Notes under the pieces: generated by a model | The model's input: the letters and a program-made list of their open reading frames with translations, nothing else | Database searches by the model: none | Told to the model about the DNA's origin: nothing | Origin: Takakia lepidozioides | Taxonomy: Eukaryota > Streptophyta > Takakiopsida > Takakiales > Takakiaceae | Assembly: GCA_030704615.1 (NCBI GenBank) | Contig: CM060734.1 | Coordinates: 54,266,042 to 54,330,041, forward strand | Direction: 5' to 3' | DNA: 64,000 nt | Part shown: one piece after another, positions 1 through 12,899 of the stretch | How the letters are laid out: each line of letters begins with the position of its first letter | Position numbering within the stretch: position 1 is the stretch's first letter | Translations under genes and position numbers: made by a program

Positions 1-735
1 TGAGACCACATCTCGTTGAGGCATCTTGTCAAAAACTTGACGTGCATCCTGCATGCTCCCACATTTGGCATACATGGCAGCAAGGGCAGTCTCCAGAATT
101 TTATCCGGTGGAACTCCAGCTTTGATGATGTCAGCATGAACTTTTCTGCCCTTTTCCAGGGAGCCTACGCTGGCACACGCCTTGAGAATACAAATGAACG
201 TGACAGTGTCCGGCATCACCCCTTCCCTTATCATTTGCTGATAGATCTCAAAAGCCTCCACACCATACCCATGCTTTGCATATCCTGCCATCATCATAGT
301 CCATGAAAACAAATCTCGTTCAGGCATTTTGTCAAACACTTGGCGTGAATCCCCTACACTTCCGCACTTAGCATACATGTTGACAAGGGTATTAAGTAGA
401 AAGATATCCGGCTTGAAGCCACTAAGGATCATGTGAGCGTGCACCTTCTTTCCCTCTACTAGGCTTTTCCTCTTGATGCACTCCTGCAAGAGACAAACAT
501 AAGTGTTGGACTGTGCGGAATCACTTCCCTGGCTTAAAATTTGCAGGGCCATTTTCAAGTGTCCAGCCTTTGATAGTGTCCTCACATCCCAACAAGTGCT
601 AGAAGTGTTCTTGTTGAGCCCCTCTCTTGGTCCTTTTGCAAAAGCAGCGTTCATGGTGGAGGTGCCTGATCCAGACAACTGTGCCTGGATTAACTCTGAC
701 ATCCTGCATGACTCAAAATTATTAGTTACAAACAT
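1..735 (-). CDS. PPR protein (PLS class), N-terminal part; gene runs off the left edge
   Basis: The frame is open from the ATG at 733-735 down to base 1 (245 codons), with an in-frame stop just upstream of the ATG. After about 90 poorly conserved residues it reads typical PPR text: TYVCLLQECI, GKKVHAHMILSGF, LLNTLVNMYAKCGS, RQVFDKMPERD, then a second L/S module ending VFDKMPQRDVV. PLS-type PPR proteins of plants bind organellar RNA in a sequence-specific way, and those ending in E/DYW domains specify C-to-U editing sites; the C-terminus is outside the window, so the class end is not seen. The layout matches the intact PPR-DYW gene at 28,211-30,850 and the relic at 27,977, so this is a paralogue. 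No clear targeting peptide can be judged. Alternative starts are the inner ATGs near 702 and 645. Confidence 0.85.
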   Translation of the reverse strand, partial: MFVTNNFESCRMSELIQAQLSGSGTSTMNAAFAKGPREGLNKNTSSTCWDVRTLSKAGHLKMALQILSQGSDSAQSNTYVCLLQECIKRKSLVEGKKVHAHMILSGFKPDIFLLNTLVNMYAKCGSVGDSRQVFDKMPERDLFSWTMMMAGYAKHGYGVEAFEIYQQMIREGVMPDTVTFICILKACASVGSLEKGRKVHADIIKAGVPPDKILETALAAMYAKCGSMQDARQVFDKMPQRDVVS

Positions 736-1049
736 TGATGCTCACATTGACTGAACATGTTACCTAGCTCTGAGAGGTCAGAGATCTCATGAAAGAGATG
801 CACTCATGGCATGTCAGAGAACTATGTAAGATGTGCAGTAAGGCAACTAACAAGTGAGACAAGTGAGACAGACAAAGATATAAGATGGAATATAAAAAAG
901 CACCAACTTCACATGCCAGAACTAGGGATAAAAATGATGAGTACAAGTCTGACTACATGGAGGGTCCACTTAGCTACAACAAAGGGGGTCGCCTGGGCAC
1001 GCCTGCAGCCTACTTCACAGATACAAACCTGGATAATTATGTCTAGGGA

Positions 1050-1297
1050 GAGAATGTATAAGACGTTGTTTGCCGTAGCCTTGTGGCCATAGACCCCATG
1101 CCCAGTTTGGGCGGAACAAGAGGGAACAGACACTTTGTGAGGGGCTCACTCTGGTAGTGGGACTTACCTTGATATAAACACTTATGTCAGGCTTTCCAGA
1201 TACCCTCTAAAGCCCTTCACACAAGCATCAATCTGCTGTGTGTAATCACCCCAGCAGTTAGACCCCAACAAGGCCAGGGCTTTAGGCTCAGTTGGTG
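1050..1297. mobile_element. MITE-like element, truncated copy
   Basis: This stretch is related along most of its length to 18,661-18,965 inside the kinase gene. Both start GAGAATG and contain GGCCATAGACCCC, GGGAACAGACACTT, GTGAGGGGCTCACTCT, CCCTTCACACAAGCATCA and GTTAGACCCCAACA in the same order. This copy keeps the left terminal repeat but lacks a matching right one, so it is truncated or rearranged at about 1,297. No coding capacity. Confidence 0.6.
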
Positions 1298-1396
1298 AAC
1301 AGAGGCACAGGGACTATGTGCTCTATGGTCCTGAAAAGGGTTGCTGTCCTGATGCGAATACCCCAGACAATGTCAGAAAATGGATATTGTCTGCAG

Positions 1397-1410
1397 CCCC
1401 CCCCCCCCCC
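1397..1410. repeat. poly-C tract (14 C)
   Basis: Uninterrupted run of 14 C. One of at least seven G/C homopolymers of 10 or more in the window (also 12,440; 14,491; 27,810; 59,023; 60,951; 63,688). Confidence 0.95.
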
Positions 1411-1948
1411 TCCACAATTCGGGCATTGACAATCTCCCTTTCTGCTCTACATCTTTTTTTTGTTCAAAGCTAGACTCCCCCCTCTGAGTTAAAAAAAAAA
1501 CAAAACAAAAGCCCATTCTCTCCCTCCTCTGACATATGAAGCCGACCTCCTGAGCAAATTTTCCTTATATGGAGGACACACGCAACCAACACTGACCTTG
1601 GCACATTTAGAGGAATGTCAGTTCCGTTGACATAAGCATCCAGAACCAGAACCACGTAAGATAAATCTGGTTTCCTTCCTTGACATGGTCCCCGGTACTC
1701 TCGACACGCCAAATCTCCACCCAACCTGGTCTTCATCTCTGTATCGAAGACACTGCAGAAATCTCTATATCACTTCCAAGGACAACGGAAGTTACACATC
1801 GTGTACAAAGGAACATGAATTTCTCCCACCTGTGCCATGACCCATGAAGTCAACCTTCCTCTCTCTCACCTTTCCAAATCGAGTACACGTAACAGGACGA
1901 CTGGTATTCCATCTTTCTGTCTCTTTATCCTTCTTTGATAAGGAAGAG

Positions 1949-4035
1949 ATGACTGACCACCTTGGCACTTCCATTTCAGAAACACTCGCGCATAGATTTG
2001 ACTTGCAAGATCCAGCAGTCGTGTACTTGGGTGCGAGTGTTGTCCCCTATCCGGTAGTGCGGGACTTGTGGATCGAGCTCACTCCTGTCTATGGCGTACC
2101 CTTCCACCGAGTTAGGCAGCTCAGTCATTCTTGAGAGTCCCAAGGCGCGAGAAAAGGTTATTCCACTTTACCTTATGAAACAAGGAGTTATGGCATGTCT
2201 GTTGAATCTTTGACATGCACTGTCGAAGAGGAATGGCAAAGGTTTGGGTGGTAGACAAGACATACGTCTGGTACATCTATATATGCATTTGTGAGCATAT
2301 GAGATGTTAACGGAAGCCAGTGCTATGAAAATGCTGCGCGCCCTGTCGGTGAGTTGGTTTAGGATCTGCTAAGCGTAGTGTACAACAGAAGGAACCACGA
2401 ATTGATTCCGGGAACTTTTGACCAATATGTTGTTCGGTGAAATGGAAGAGCGAGGAGCTGAAAGCGCGCCTCTCTAAGCTGCAAGACTTAGCTGACCAAA
2501 AGGTCTACAATGAACTCGTGAGGGATGTCACACGACACAGCCGTGATAAAGATCCAGTCTACTTCTCTTCATACAGGGACCAATTTGGCTTCGGTGAGCC
2601 CACATTTGATGCCCGCCATTTGAGTGTCGCAGGCCGTTGGGCGCCAGTTTAGTTGAAGTGGCATGGTTTGAGCTCTGAATGAGCATACACTGAGATTGTC
2701 CCAACGGATTTTGGGGCTATAATCAGCTGGGTCAATGGTCACAGACCTGGGTATCGGTGTTATTGCTAGAAAATTTCCCTTGGCCTCTTTTTCTTGCTCT
2801 CTTGTCAACTCCAGGCATGGGGTCTATGCTTATAAATGATGGAACACACAGATGTCAAGCATGCTTGTGGGTGTGTGAGAGGCATGTACTCATGGACCAT
2901 TTGGACGGACTAATTCTATGAGGTACCTTCAGGACGTAATTCCTGTGGAGAACTAACCCCCCCAAGTGCCGGCCTGTGTTCAAAACCCACTTAAGGGTTT
3001 ATGAAATACAACCCAAAAATTCATACTGCTCATAGGAAGTTAGCAAGTGATAATGGAAGGGATAGTATAGACGCAGTTTGTCAGAATGGTTGTGACCCTA
3101 GCAGATGTATTGATCCAAGAAGTCAGCCAAGAAGCCTGGCAGTTTAGAAAAGAGGTGTGCAGTGACAATATGCTAATGCTGTTGAAGAGAGTTTCCCATT
3201 TAGAGGAAGAGTCAATTGCAGTACATTAGAAACGTTCATCATCCTCAATAGACAAAAGACAGAGACACAGAGAGACAGGCTGTTGTCGGATGCAGATTGT
3301 CTTCTCAACATCGCCTACTACAGTGAGGGTGGGGCAACATGGTGCACTGGACACACCCTTGACCACCTCTTCAACATAAAAACGTCCAAATCACTGTGCT
3401 TTCCTTGTGATTCTGTCCTTTGGATTATTACATATGCAGCCTTTCACCTTCAAGAGGCTTTCCTGTCAACTGATTAAGAGGTTGGTTGTTGATCATCTTT
3501 GCAGGGTTACATGTAATGTTGATTATGTTTACGGCCTATATTTTTGGATATACCGTTTTTCGATCACAATTTAAGGACAATCCTGCTCTGGTATGTCTCA
3601 TCATTTTCCCTCTAATTTCAAATGGGTGAAGACCATTGATTTATGGCTGTGATCTTTCTGAATCAGTCCTATTAATTCTCAACCCAAAAGAGGAGGTCGG
3701 TTTTGAGACATGGATGCTTCAAGTAAGAGTCACTACAAGAAACATTGGCATGATTGTCACTTCACCTGTTTTGAAGACATTTCCCCAGATGTTTAGCTTG
3801 GATTTTCTAGGTTTTCGTCTTAGCTCTGTCTGTTGCAGCTGTATTGGTAATTGCTTTGTGAATTACTAATTTATTAATGGATGATGGAAATGCAGCATGC
3901 AGCTGGGGGAGTAATTGGTCTCTTGCTGGCATGTTTGCGGAGATTGTACTTTTTATTGTACGGGCGTCTCTTGCCGAGGAAACCTCAAAGAACTCCCCAT
4001 CTAAGGTGAAAACAAGGACGGGGCGTGTGTTGTAG
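1949..4035 (+). CDS. VMA12: VMA12/TMEM199-like V-ATPase assembly factor, carrying two frameshifts
   Basis: Four exons can be placed: 1949-2156, 2449-2593, 3505-3590 and 3896-4035. The protein (about 192 aa after allowing for frameshifts) has an N-terminal segment with VVPYPVVRDLWIE, the conserved block PKAREK/SEELKARLSKLQDLAD (joined exactly by the exon 1-2 splice), FSSYRDQFGFG, then a hairpin of two membrane segments (LHVMLIMFTAYIFGYTVFRS and the AAGGVIGLLLA...EIVLFIVRAS region). Family knowledge: VMA12/TMEM199 is an ER membrane protein needed to assemble the Vo sector of the vacuolar ATPase. Splice sites are GT-AG. Exon 1 has one base too many near 2,098-2,104 and exon 4 one too few near 3,930, so as given the product would be truncated. 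This is either a recent pseudogene or assembly indels. The start ATG at 1949 is the first in frame. Confidence 0.72.
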
Positions 4036-4189
4036 ATATGTTGACAGTCCGAGATTGCACTGAAGCAAACACAGCCCAAACCTGACAAAGCTCTGTTCAA
4101 GAAGATAGCTGCTGGTTTTCTTCATCACCAGTGTGAGAAGTTGGCCATTATTGTCAGGCTCATTAGCATGCCCCCTAGTCCGCCTCTGT

Positions 4190-4690
4190 CATGAAGAACC
4201 CTCAGGTGTGTGGTGACTGCCACATGGCAACTTCATGGATATGCCAAATAGAATGTGGTGGCCTGGAACACCATGATTACAGGGTATGGTCAGCATGGGT
4301 GTGGTATAGAGACTTTAAGATCAATGAGCCAATGATACAAGAACAGGTAACAAACAATCAATTGTGTTGTCAATGTGTTTTAAAGCCTATGATCTCTGGA
4401 AAAGGGTGTAAAGGTTCATGCTGCAGGAGAGCTGTAACTACGCGATAAATGTCACCCTGAAATCTTTGTTGACATGTATGCCAAATGCATGACTGTTCTC
4501 ACAGGAAGTAACGAATGCATGATACGATCAGCTTGGGTGTTGTATGGAGGCTTTAAAATTCCATGAGCAAGTGATATGTGGATGAGTGACACCAATAGGG
4601 TCATGTCCATTGACATTGTCAAATGCGTGTACTGGTCTGGCATTCCTGGAAAAGGGCCTGGAGATCAAAGCTGGCCTGTGAGTTGAATTC
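4190..4690 (+). pseudogene. PPR-DYW relic
   Basis: Scattered PPR pieces lie on the plus strand in several frames: KNPQVCGDCHMAT (resembling the DYW-domain segment [12 protein letters not shown] of the intact gene), VVAWNTMITGYGQHGCG (an S-motif start), LEKGVKVHAAGEL followed by an in-frame stop and then EIFVDMYAKC, and a decayed QLGC..EALKFHEQV. The order (DYW piece before PPR pieces) and the frame changes show a rearranged, dead copy. It is opposite in orientation to the PPR genes at 1-735 and 28,211-30,850. Confidence 0.7.
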
Positions 4691-7011
4691 GCTTTTGTTC
4701 AGAACATCTTGCAGCTGTTGCACAACGGACAGCCCATGACCTGCAACCTTCAGTAAATAGGAGCAAAGTTTATGGAGAAAAGATTTGATAGAAGGAAATT
4801 TTCCATCATCTTTGAGCTATGCAGGTCCCAACAGCTTTTATAGTGGAGATATGAAATTTTTTCTTTCTAGCAAGGCTGAAGTGATATGATCTTATCATGG
4901 TGTAGTTGCAAATTGGAGACTCCCAAATTTGATCATATGGTGGCCCATTTATTGTCCAGATGACCCCACTCACTTGACCCTATTATGATCTGTTTATGTG
5001 TGTTATGTAGAGGATGCGGACTCCGGAGTGTACCTATTCAATAACTAGCCACCAATATTGGGGGCATTTTACATGCATCTCTGATCCTAATCTAATGCCC
5101 GTATGCCTTAGAACTAATAGCTACTGGACACCAAAGAAGGGGTTTGCACCGCAATGGGTGCTGCTACCCGCGCCATACTATTCAGCAGTAGAAATTCTAA
5201 TTCTTATCTAGTATTCGAGTAATATGTACAATGTACATTAACATTCATGCCCGCATGTATGATCTGAGTTCGGCGGTGGACCAATCGGTACTGGTGGTGC
5301 CTGGAGGCGACGAGAGTTTGCGTGAACGTGTTTGAGCTCCTGCAATCAAACACGAATAATCTTGCGTTACATTCAAGGGGTAGGTCCTGCAGTTTTGATT
5401 GGATAGAATAGATTGTACATACCTGCAAATCGTGCAATGCGGTGTTCGATGTTCCGTTGGGAAAAACCAAATCATGCTCCCCATAGGATGATGCGAGACC
5501 TGCAGGAGACACAACTGCGCCCCGGAACACTAGTTAAGGATGAGATCAGTTCTTGCTACAGCATTCCCTGGACTAACAAAATTTTATGCATGTATCACAT
5601 GAATCTTAGTTGTTTTTCAAGTCATGTGAAACTTCAAGCTGTGATATAAGCAGTGGAATCGTTCCAACCCCAGTGACGCTGCTCTCAGGATACGCATCTA
5701 CAAGACTGAAATATCGTAGTACTAGTTTATACCGAGGTCACTTTCATGAGATTGTCGTTTCTGTAGCATGCAGTCCGAAGTGGTAACCTTGTCGTCAGGA
5801 GGGGAAATGAGAATAGGTTCAGGTGCACACGAGCACACTATGTACCTCTGTACAAAAGATGGCGCGAGCGTCTGCTTGCACCAGAGACAAAGAGGACCTG
5901 CATGCTTTCAGTTATTACCAGTAGCTGGAGGATCAGCACTTTTGGGAGGGTAGATTCAACGCGATGGTGCTTATGACCCTTCTGGCCGGCGGCCATGTAG
6001 CCGGCTGATCCCTGGGATCCTACACAGTACTTTGTCTAGGTGCTGCAAATGTCTTCCAAGCCAAATGAGTTTGTATGTAGATCTAGTCCGATCTCTCTCT
6101 CTCTCTACACCACCGAGCGGTGAAGAATGCAAACGGAACATGACTAAGTCGATGCATGCTCGTCTTCTGTCAACGCACGGGCAGAGGGTTCTTGTGGAGT
6201 CAAGCTGAGGACGTCATCTTCCCTGCATGACGCAGAGGGAAGTTGCCCGACAGACGGGCCCGACCAACACGAGGCCGTAAAGAAATGCCACCATTTCCCT
6301 GCCTAAAAGAAATGTAAAAAAACTCCTTTACCCTAATGTAAGAACTTAATGCACACGTGCAACCTCGGACAGGATGGTACGCCGGTTTCCGGCATGTCAA
6401 ATCTTCCCCACCCTCTCGTGAGAGTGACATGGAGTGTGAACTCCAGTCGGGGTTACACGAGGTGTGTAACTCCAGAGTATAGCTTCACACGCCAATAAAC
6501 AAAGTAAATTTGTGATAAGGAAAGTTCTAGGCGTCCGCGCTCACGCGGCAAAGTTAAGTTACAGCGCGATGAGTGCGATGCGGGCCAAGCAATTCAGCAC
6601 CAAAGGTCTCGCTCTAGGGTTTTGCGGTCACTCCTGCATACATATGTGATTGCCTGGTGGTGCGGAGAAGGGAACAAGTGATAGCACCGTCACAGACTTC
6701 TCCAGCGGCGATCGGCTAGCGTGTCCAGTGTGTGGTACATCCTGATCCTACAACTTTACTCCTCCTTTTGTGTGGATTTTCTTCATAAATCTCATAGAAT
6801 TTCCATCTTGCAGTATTAGCGTCTTGAGCTCAACAAGAGAAAAATTGTGAGTCTTCGTCCGTCTGGCCAAAAGCCATCATAATTTCAGGAAGCTTCGCGT
6901 TGAAGTCCCTCTATCACGGCCTTGTTCTCTCGCGTGTTCAGTATCTGGTGATCTGAAACCTGGGCTGATTGATTCCTGCTACCACTATAAGCAGGGGATA
7001 TTCTTGCGAGG
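4691..7011. other. intergenic, no gene recognised; PLAC8 upstream region
   Basis: I find no protein family here on either strand. There is a short CT-rich run near 6,093-6,108. The last few hundred bases should contain the promoter and 5' leader of the PLAC8 gene, but I see no clear TATA box that I would defend. Confidence 0.5.
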
Positions 7012-9526
7012 ATGTCGCCAGATCAGGAGAGGGCGGTCGAGGAACAGAGGGCATTGCTTGAGGACTCTGACATATACCGGGGAGAGAAGGAGCCTGAGAC
7101 AAAAGATGAGGAGAACAACAAAAGTGAAGTGGTGAACGGATTGCCCGCTGGCCCGGGAGGCCCTGTGGTTGGTGCCCCCGTTTCTCGCACTCCCTGGTCA
7201 TCGGGCCTGTTTGCGTGCTTTGGAAGGAATGATGAGTTCTGCGGCAGCGACCTGGAAGTCTGTAAGTTCGATAAGCTTCGTTTCTTGTTTTGACTTGGTG
7301 AAAGAATTTCTGGAGAGGGACGATGGTTGAGATGGCAAGGAAGTAGCATTGGTATCGATGTACAATGCCTTGTTCGTAAATGTTGAGCAGAGCTGGCGCA
7401 CTGAGTGGTCTCAGCAGATTTGAGGCAAATGCATGATAATTTTCCGTATTTCTGGATATTGAATGAGAGAATTAACTAGTCACTAACCTTAATCAGGCAT
7501 GTCAAGGTGATTGTCTGCCAAATCGCCACCAAGTAGCCAGAGACAAGTATCTGGTGTTTGCACAGGTGGTTTGGATTATTTGAAATTGTGTGACATTTGA
7601 GTAGAGATTGAACAACCAATGTATCTACCTATAATATTAGTGAGTAAAGGGAATACAATGGTGCCCAAGTTCAAGCTTCTGTGCAAAATTGCACACCGCT
7701 CTCAGACATGCTCCTTTTGGGCACCATTGTGGGCTTTCTGGTCTCATTTGCTAATCTTTATGTGGGGAGTCCAGCAAGTTAAAGATCAGCATGGTCTCAA
7801 GTGGAGGGAACTAATTCCCTTATTAGTATGTGCACAGGTTAATCCTGAGTACACGTGTCAAAGGGCTGGTAACTCACTGTCTAGGATTTTTTAGCGTGAT
7901 CTTGTCGTGCATCTTGTCGTGCCATCCATATTCAGTAGGCTAGGCCGCGCTTGTCCTAAACCGGCAGTACATCTGCAAGGAGAGCTGGTTTAGCAGGTCA
8001 ACAGTTGAGCAGGGTCACAAAATCATACAAACCTCAGTTGAAAGCTCAGTGGTTAATTAAAGTAGTTGCTTAGACATGTGAAGGACAAAATTTTGTCAGG
8101 GATAATGCCTATTAAAATTTTATTAGGGTATCTTATGGTTTAGTGAGCATGTATATGGGTCACTTGTTCGCCCCAGGTCCCAAGGGTGGGCAGTTGGTGT
8201 AGCAATATGTGCAGCTCTTGTGCAGTTCCAGCTTCAATCCCTCTAGCATGCACATTAGGAGGGAGTGGATTTTTTGGACTTTTATCCTTTATATAAGAAA
8301 TAGTGATCTGTAATGTTATTGATATGACTAAAAACTGGAATTTGTCAGGTATCCTGGGGACATTTGCACCATGTGTGCTATATGGCAGCAATGTGGAGCG
8401 CCTGTACTCAAGTCGAACAGCCTTCAGCAATCACTGTCTGAGATACAGCAGCCTCTACTTTTTGGGAACCTGGCTGTTCGGCTACAATGTCTTGGCACCT
8501 TGTTTTTCTTACCCTTCCCGGTCTGCCATTCGCCGAAAGTTCAACTTGGAGGTATGATATAGTCCAGGAATTGTCCCCGTGACTTACTCTGTGCACCATC
8601 CAGAATGGATACACCTTCTGCCTGGTTTTATCACATTTCTTGGTCATCTAGAGTCTCCATCATGCAGGCTGGCAGTTGTGTGTCAAGCAACTACCAGTAG
8701 CTCAAAATCACATTTCAGAAGCAGTCAGCTTTGATCAGTCTGAAATGGAAAGGTCTTTCTAAAACCATTATTAGGAGGGATTTTGAAGTTTTCAGGTTTT
8801 AGAGGGATCAAACCAGAAGATTCTGTATCTAAGATCCAACTTGCAATTCGACTGTGTGGCTTGACTGCTATTAAAATTCTTTCCCCAACATGTGTTAGTG
8901 ACCAAGCGCAGGCCTGTCATGAAAATTCCTGTTGGCTGTTGATGAAATTAGGTACGGAGTAGCTAATGTTGTTGGATTGCCAGTGCAATGGCTCTGGCTA
9001 TTTTCTGATGTCCTGGTTTTCCTCTGCTTTGCTGCTTAGCATTGCTGGGTTCCCTGTGGTTGGGAACTTTATGAGATGGTGGAAGTTTGCACTGTATGTG
9101 CATTTGCACTGGATTTTGTTTGTTGATTATCGACATATTTAGATTTTGCCTGAGCCTGGCTCTGCAAAGACAAGGGAGGACGAAAAAATCAATAAATCCA
9201 CATGTCGTTCAGATGATCTGGTTGTCGATGGTTTCTTCAAGTAAAGTTTGACTTTAACATTGTATGTTGGGATTATTTCACAGGGTAATGGCGAATATTT
9301 GGCCAGGACTGTAGGATGCTGCAGCACAACAATGGCTGATGATGAAAGGAGCGAGCGATGTGAGTCTCTCATAGACTTTGCTACGCACATATTCTGTCAC
9401 AAGTGTTCTTTGTGCCAGGAGAGCCGGGAGCTTCGCCGCAGGCTGCCTCACCCAGCCTTGGTCACCCATCCTCATATGCCCATGATTCCCCCTTTGGCGC
9501 AACACATGGCACCTCCAAGTGCCTAG
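7012..9526 (+). CDS. PLAC8-domain (Cys-rich) protein, 3 exons
   Basis: The exons 7012-7261, 8349-8551 and 9284-9526 join in phase at GT-AG sites to give 231 codons. After a charged leader of about 60 residues the protein has WSSGLFACFGRNDEFCGSDL, then across intron 1 EVCILGTFAPCVLYGSNVER, SYPSRSAIRRKFNLE, and in exon 3 FATHIFCHKCSLCQESRELR. This is the plant PLAC8 arrangement (Cys-rich first segment, then the CxxCxLCQExREL signature). Family members are small membrane-associated proteins; some plant members affect cell number or heavy-metal and calcium handling. The C-terminal tail PHPALVTHPHMPMIPPL resembles the land-plant subgroup with a Pro/Met-rich end. Which molecular role this one has cannot be read from sequence. 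The ATG at 7012 is the only one fitting the frame. Confidence 0.88.
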
Positions 9527-11789
9527 GTCTCTCTAGCCTCAGCTGAGTCGTGCCTCTGAGAAACCTACAGAATGTGACCACCTCTGCAAAGAAATTGATG
9601 TTTCCTCTTGACTATCGGATCCGGAATCAAGTAAAAAGTCGGACCTAGGTCTTTAGAAGTTTATATTGCCTATTTTGTCAGTGTTTGTAATTTATCTAAG
9701 CTGTTGTTTTGCGGTAATCTTGACCTCACTCAGCTGCAGCAGCTATAATATCCTGGAAAAGTAGTTTATCACATTACCATATACTACAATGTGTGAACAT
9801 AGACCGCAGTCTTGAACAGCACTACCTATTGTGCATGGACTTCATTATACAGTTTGTTTTGCTGACAACATGGATAGAATTCTTCATAGTCTGATGTGAT
9901 GAATAATTTTCAGTTATTCTGCACATGCTTTCTCAGTATCAAAATATGGTACCTTAGTATCCTTAGTTAAATCTAAGATGGTTTAATGTCGCCTGGAGCA
10001 AGCAGGCCAGTGTTTGGGTGTTTGTGCCTGCACATATCTAGGGTGCTATTGAGAAAAAGGATTTCAGCAGCTTAAGGTTGGAGACTGGTCTCCTCAATGC
10101 CCTTTTGGCTATGCTGTAGAGGAAGGAGGCGAAGGCAAATGGCTGAGGAAGTCGGGCAGGGGTAAGTAGGCAAAATGACTGTTTAACCCTTAAGTGCCCA
10201 ATGCTGACATTTTGAAAAATGTGGACCCCAGCTCAGAAAAATGAGCATAACTTGGTGAAAAAAACGTTTACAGACACCTGGAAATTTCCAGGCCAATCAG
10301 GCAAAAATCAGAGGAAGTGTGGGGCCCATTTTTTGGGCCCCCCTCCCAAAATAAAAAGGGGGGAAATTGGAGGAATTTGCAAATTTAAATGACAGGATGA
10401 AATCTGCAGGGTCTGATCCTGCTCACAGGTGTTATCCAGCACATTGGCATTCTGATGAGCCATAGAATGCAGAAATTGGATTCACATTTTCATACAATGG
10501 TTTGCACACATCTCGTCTTCATAGTCTTATGAGTGCCTTATCTAACACTTCTTGTTTTGAACATTGCAGCTTTGTTTTGCATTATTGTTACTCCCTTATA
10601 TTTGCAGTAATACTCTCTGCCTCCTCCAATCACCCTGCACACCCAAGAAGGTCCACCTGATGAAAATTATGAGTACAATCAAAGGGGTTGAAGCCTGTTG
10701 CCACTGACACCAGAGGCTTCAGTGTGGGGTCTCTGCCTTGCTTGGTGCCGGCAGAAATCATGGCAATGTGGAGCTAGCAAAAAAGGCATCAAAATGCCTT
10801 CCGAGGTGTGATCCACAACAGGCTTCAACATATATACTTCTCTCGAATATCTATACTGCGGCTGGGAGGGGGGTTGGTAGAACGTGAGCACACTGGTGAG
10901 CAGGGGACAACGTAGGTGTGAGCACAAAAACACGGCAATAGGGTACACATATTCCACGGAAATAGAAGTCACGCGAATAGGGTTCCAAAATAGCGAAAAT
11001 GTTAGTTGTGTGCCTATTTCTGTCCCTATTTCTGTCCTTAAATCCTAACCATAATGAAAATAGGCACCCGTAATGTATATCTTCAAGCTCCAAGTTCCAC
11101 ATATCTAGAGCTTTGGTATCCTACAAAAGAATAACACATTAGGGAAAAACAAAGTCACAATAACCAACACCATCCAAAACACACAAATATTAATTGAACA
11201 ATTTAATATAATGAGGCAAACAACAGGCTTTTGTAGCAAAATAAATCAAGGTATCAGGTTTTGCAAGCGAAATAATGGATTTCGCAATCGAAATTTCCAA
11301 GTATCGCTACGTAGGTCATTATCCAATGGTTTCGTGGGCGAGACAAATGTGTGATGTTTGGTTTTGCATATAAGAGACAACAGTCTTTTGAGAGTGGAGT
11401 TGAATTTAGACCTCATTGGTTGTGTTTAAGGGCGATACCACACTAGCGGGCTGCTGCCTGTGGAGAGGCGTTGACATGGCTCCAAACTGGCGCCTACAAG
11501 TGAAATATGGATTTCCAGGTAGTGTCCCTTGGAAATCCACAATTTTCGGAAGACATTTTGTTGTGACGCGATTCTCCAAGGTTCTAGAAATTGGTTATTT
11601 TTAGAATGAAAAGATAAGGTAGTTGCGATTTTTTGCCGCTGGGCTTAAGTGATAGTGTGGTAGCTGATTCATTGCCACTTGGTGACATGGACCTATATCA
11701 TCCAACAATCCCTAGCTTGCAACATCCATGTCCGTGCCATTGGTGTGCCACTAGTGTGGTACAGGCCTAAGTATATCTAGCTTTGTCCC
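9527..11789. other. intergenic, no gene recognised
   Basis: No exon with family similarity was found. The segment 10,190-10,400 (TTAACCCTTAAGTGCCC..., AT-rich with G/C runs) has the look of a non-coding transposon remnant, but I could not pair its ends. Confidence 0.5.
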
Positions 11790-11960
11790 TTGACAACCGC
11801 GTTGTGAGTGGTAACACACACATACCACCTCGGAGGTGGTTGTGGTTCCGTCCACCTTGAAAATGGTTGTGAGTTCCATCCACCGATTGGTGTCACAATG
11901 GTGTCCACCTTCTTGCTGAAAGGCAGTATGCTTTGTGACGTCAAGACACACCACAATTTG
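11790..11960 (+). mobile_element. degenerate tRNA-derived SINE
   Basis: GTGGTTGTGGTTCCGTCC and, further on, GGTTGTGAGTTCCATCCACC followed by GGTGTCACAATGGTGTCCACC parallel the B-box region and body of the SINE at 13,450-13,620. The A box (GAGTGGTAAC) is poor. Decayed copy. Confidence 0.4.
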
Positions 11961-12116
11961 GGCTTCCATTGGAGGCGTCATACTTGAACATAATATATAG
12001 CTATTTCTTGTAGCCACTCGTGCTGTTTTTTAAATTTAAGAAAAAAATCATTGGTAATTGTCAATTAATTATTCTCAAACCTTTTTTTAAGAATTTTTGA
12101 GAGTTATAAATGCTCC

Positions 12117-12352
12117 AACAGTCAGTAGCTCAGTTGGTTAAGTGCACTGAGTGCCACCCAGATGATTTTGGGGTCAAATCTTGCTACTGACGGGTGTGGT
12201 ATGGTTCTTGGGTGGTGTCCCACTCATTCGCCTCCATGGCGCATAAATGAAAGAGGTTATTTTCTCCTCTCACTACAAAGGGGCCTGATTTGTGAGTTGT
12301 TGCTCCCAGGTGTTTCCCTTTCTAAAAATAAATAATAAATAATAAATAAATG
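12117..12352 (+). mobile_element. tRNA-derived SINE
   Basis: An internal pol III promoter is visible: A box AGTAGCTCAGTTGGTTAAGT near 12,124 and B box GGGGTCAAATC at 12,170-12,180, about 40 bp apart as in a tRNA head. A non-coding body follows and the element ends in AATAAATAATAAATA-type repeats at about 12,325-12,352, typical of a SINE tail. SINEs are transcribed by pol III and mobilised by a partner LINE. A related tail motif (TACTGTCCT next to a G run) recurs at 12,430 and 27,887. Confidence 0.65.
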
Positions 12353-12899
12353 CAAGATAATTTTTGTTAACTTGATGATGACTCTGGCATAGGCTGGAGT
12401 AAGTAAGAGTCCCGTCACCTTAGGGTTACTGTCCTTTTTGGGGGGGGGGGGCCTATAAAAGAGAGTATGGTCTGATTTTTGTTTTGAAGTTATGGGTCTG
12501 TATTCTCATCTTTGCTTCCTTGCACTAGCAAAATCATCCCAAGTGCGCTATGCGGAAATGGGTTTTCTTTCAGTTCTGTGTGGTACTATAGGTCTCTAAT
12601 GAGGTGTGCGTCCACGCCTGTGCCAACACAGTGGCTAGCAATGAAAACAAACTTTTCGTATTCTTTGACAATCCCCATGACCACCTGGTTGCGTACACTG
12701 AAAAATGTTGAATTCTTTCCTATTGGAATCCAGTAAATTGATTCCATGTCACCGACCGCCTCTAGAGATATAGCCCATTTGCAGTTTGAAACTGTTTGAC
12801 TTTCCGAATCTGACTCCTCAAACGTTTCTTGGTAAACTCCAAAAACACAGTTTTTCAAATGGGCGATATGGGGGCACAGGAAAGGATCATTGGGCTCTT

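Noticed and set aside
8150-8260. Possible SINE (GGGCAGTTGGTGTAGC and GCTTCAATCCC)
   Set aside because: The box-like words are weak and no body or tail matching the other SINEs is present; it also lies in a PLAC8 intron.
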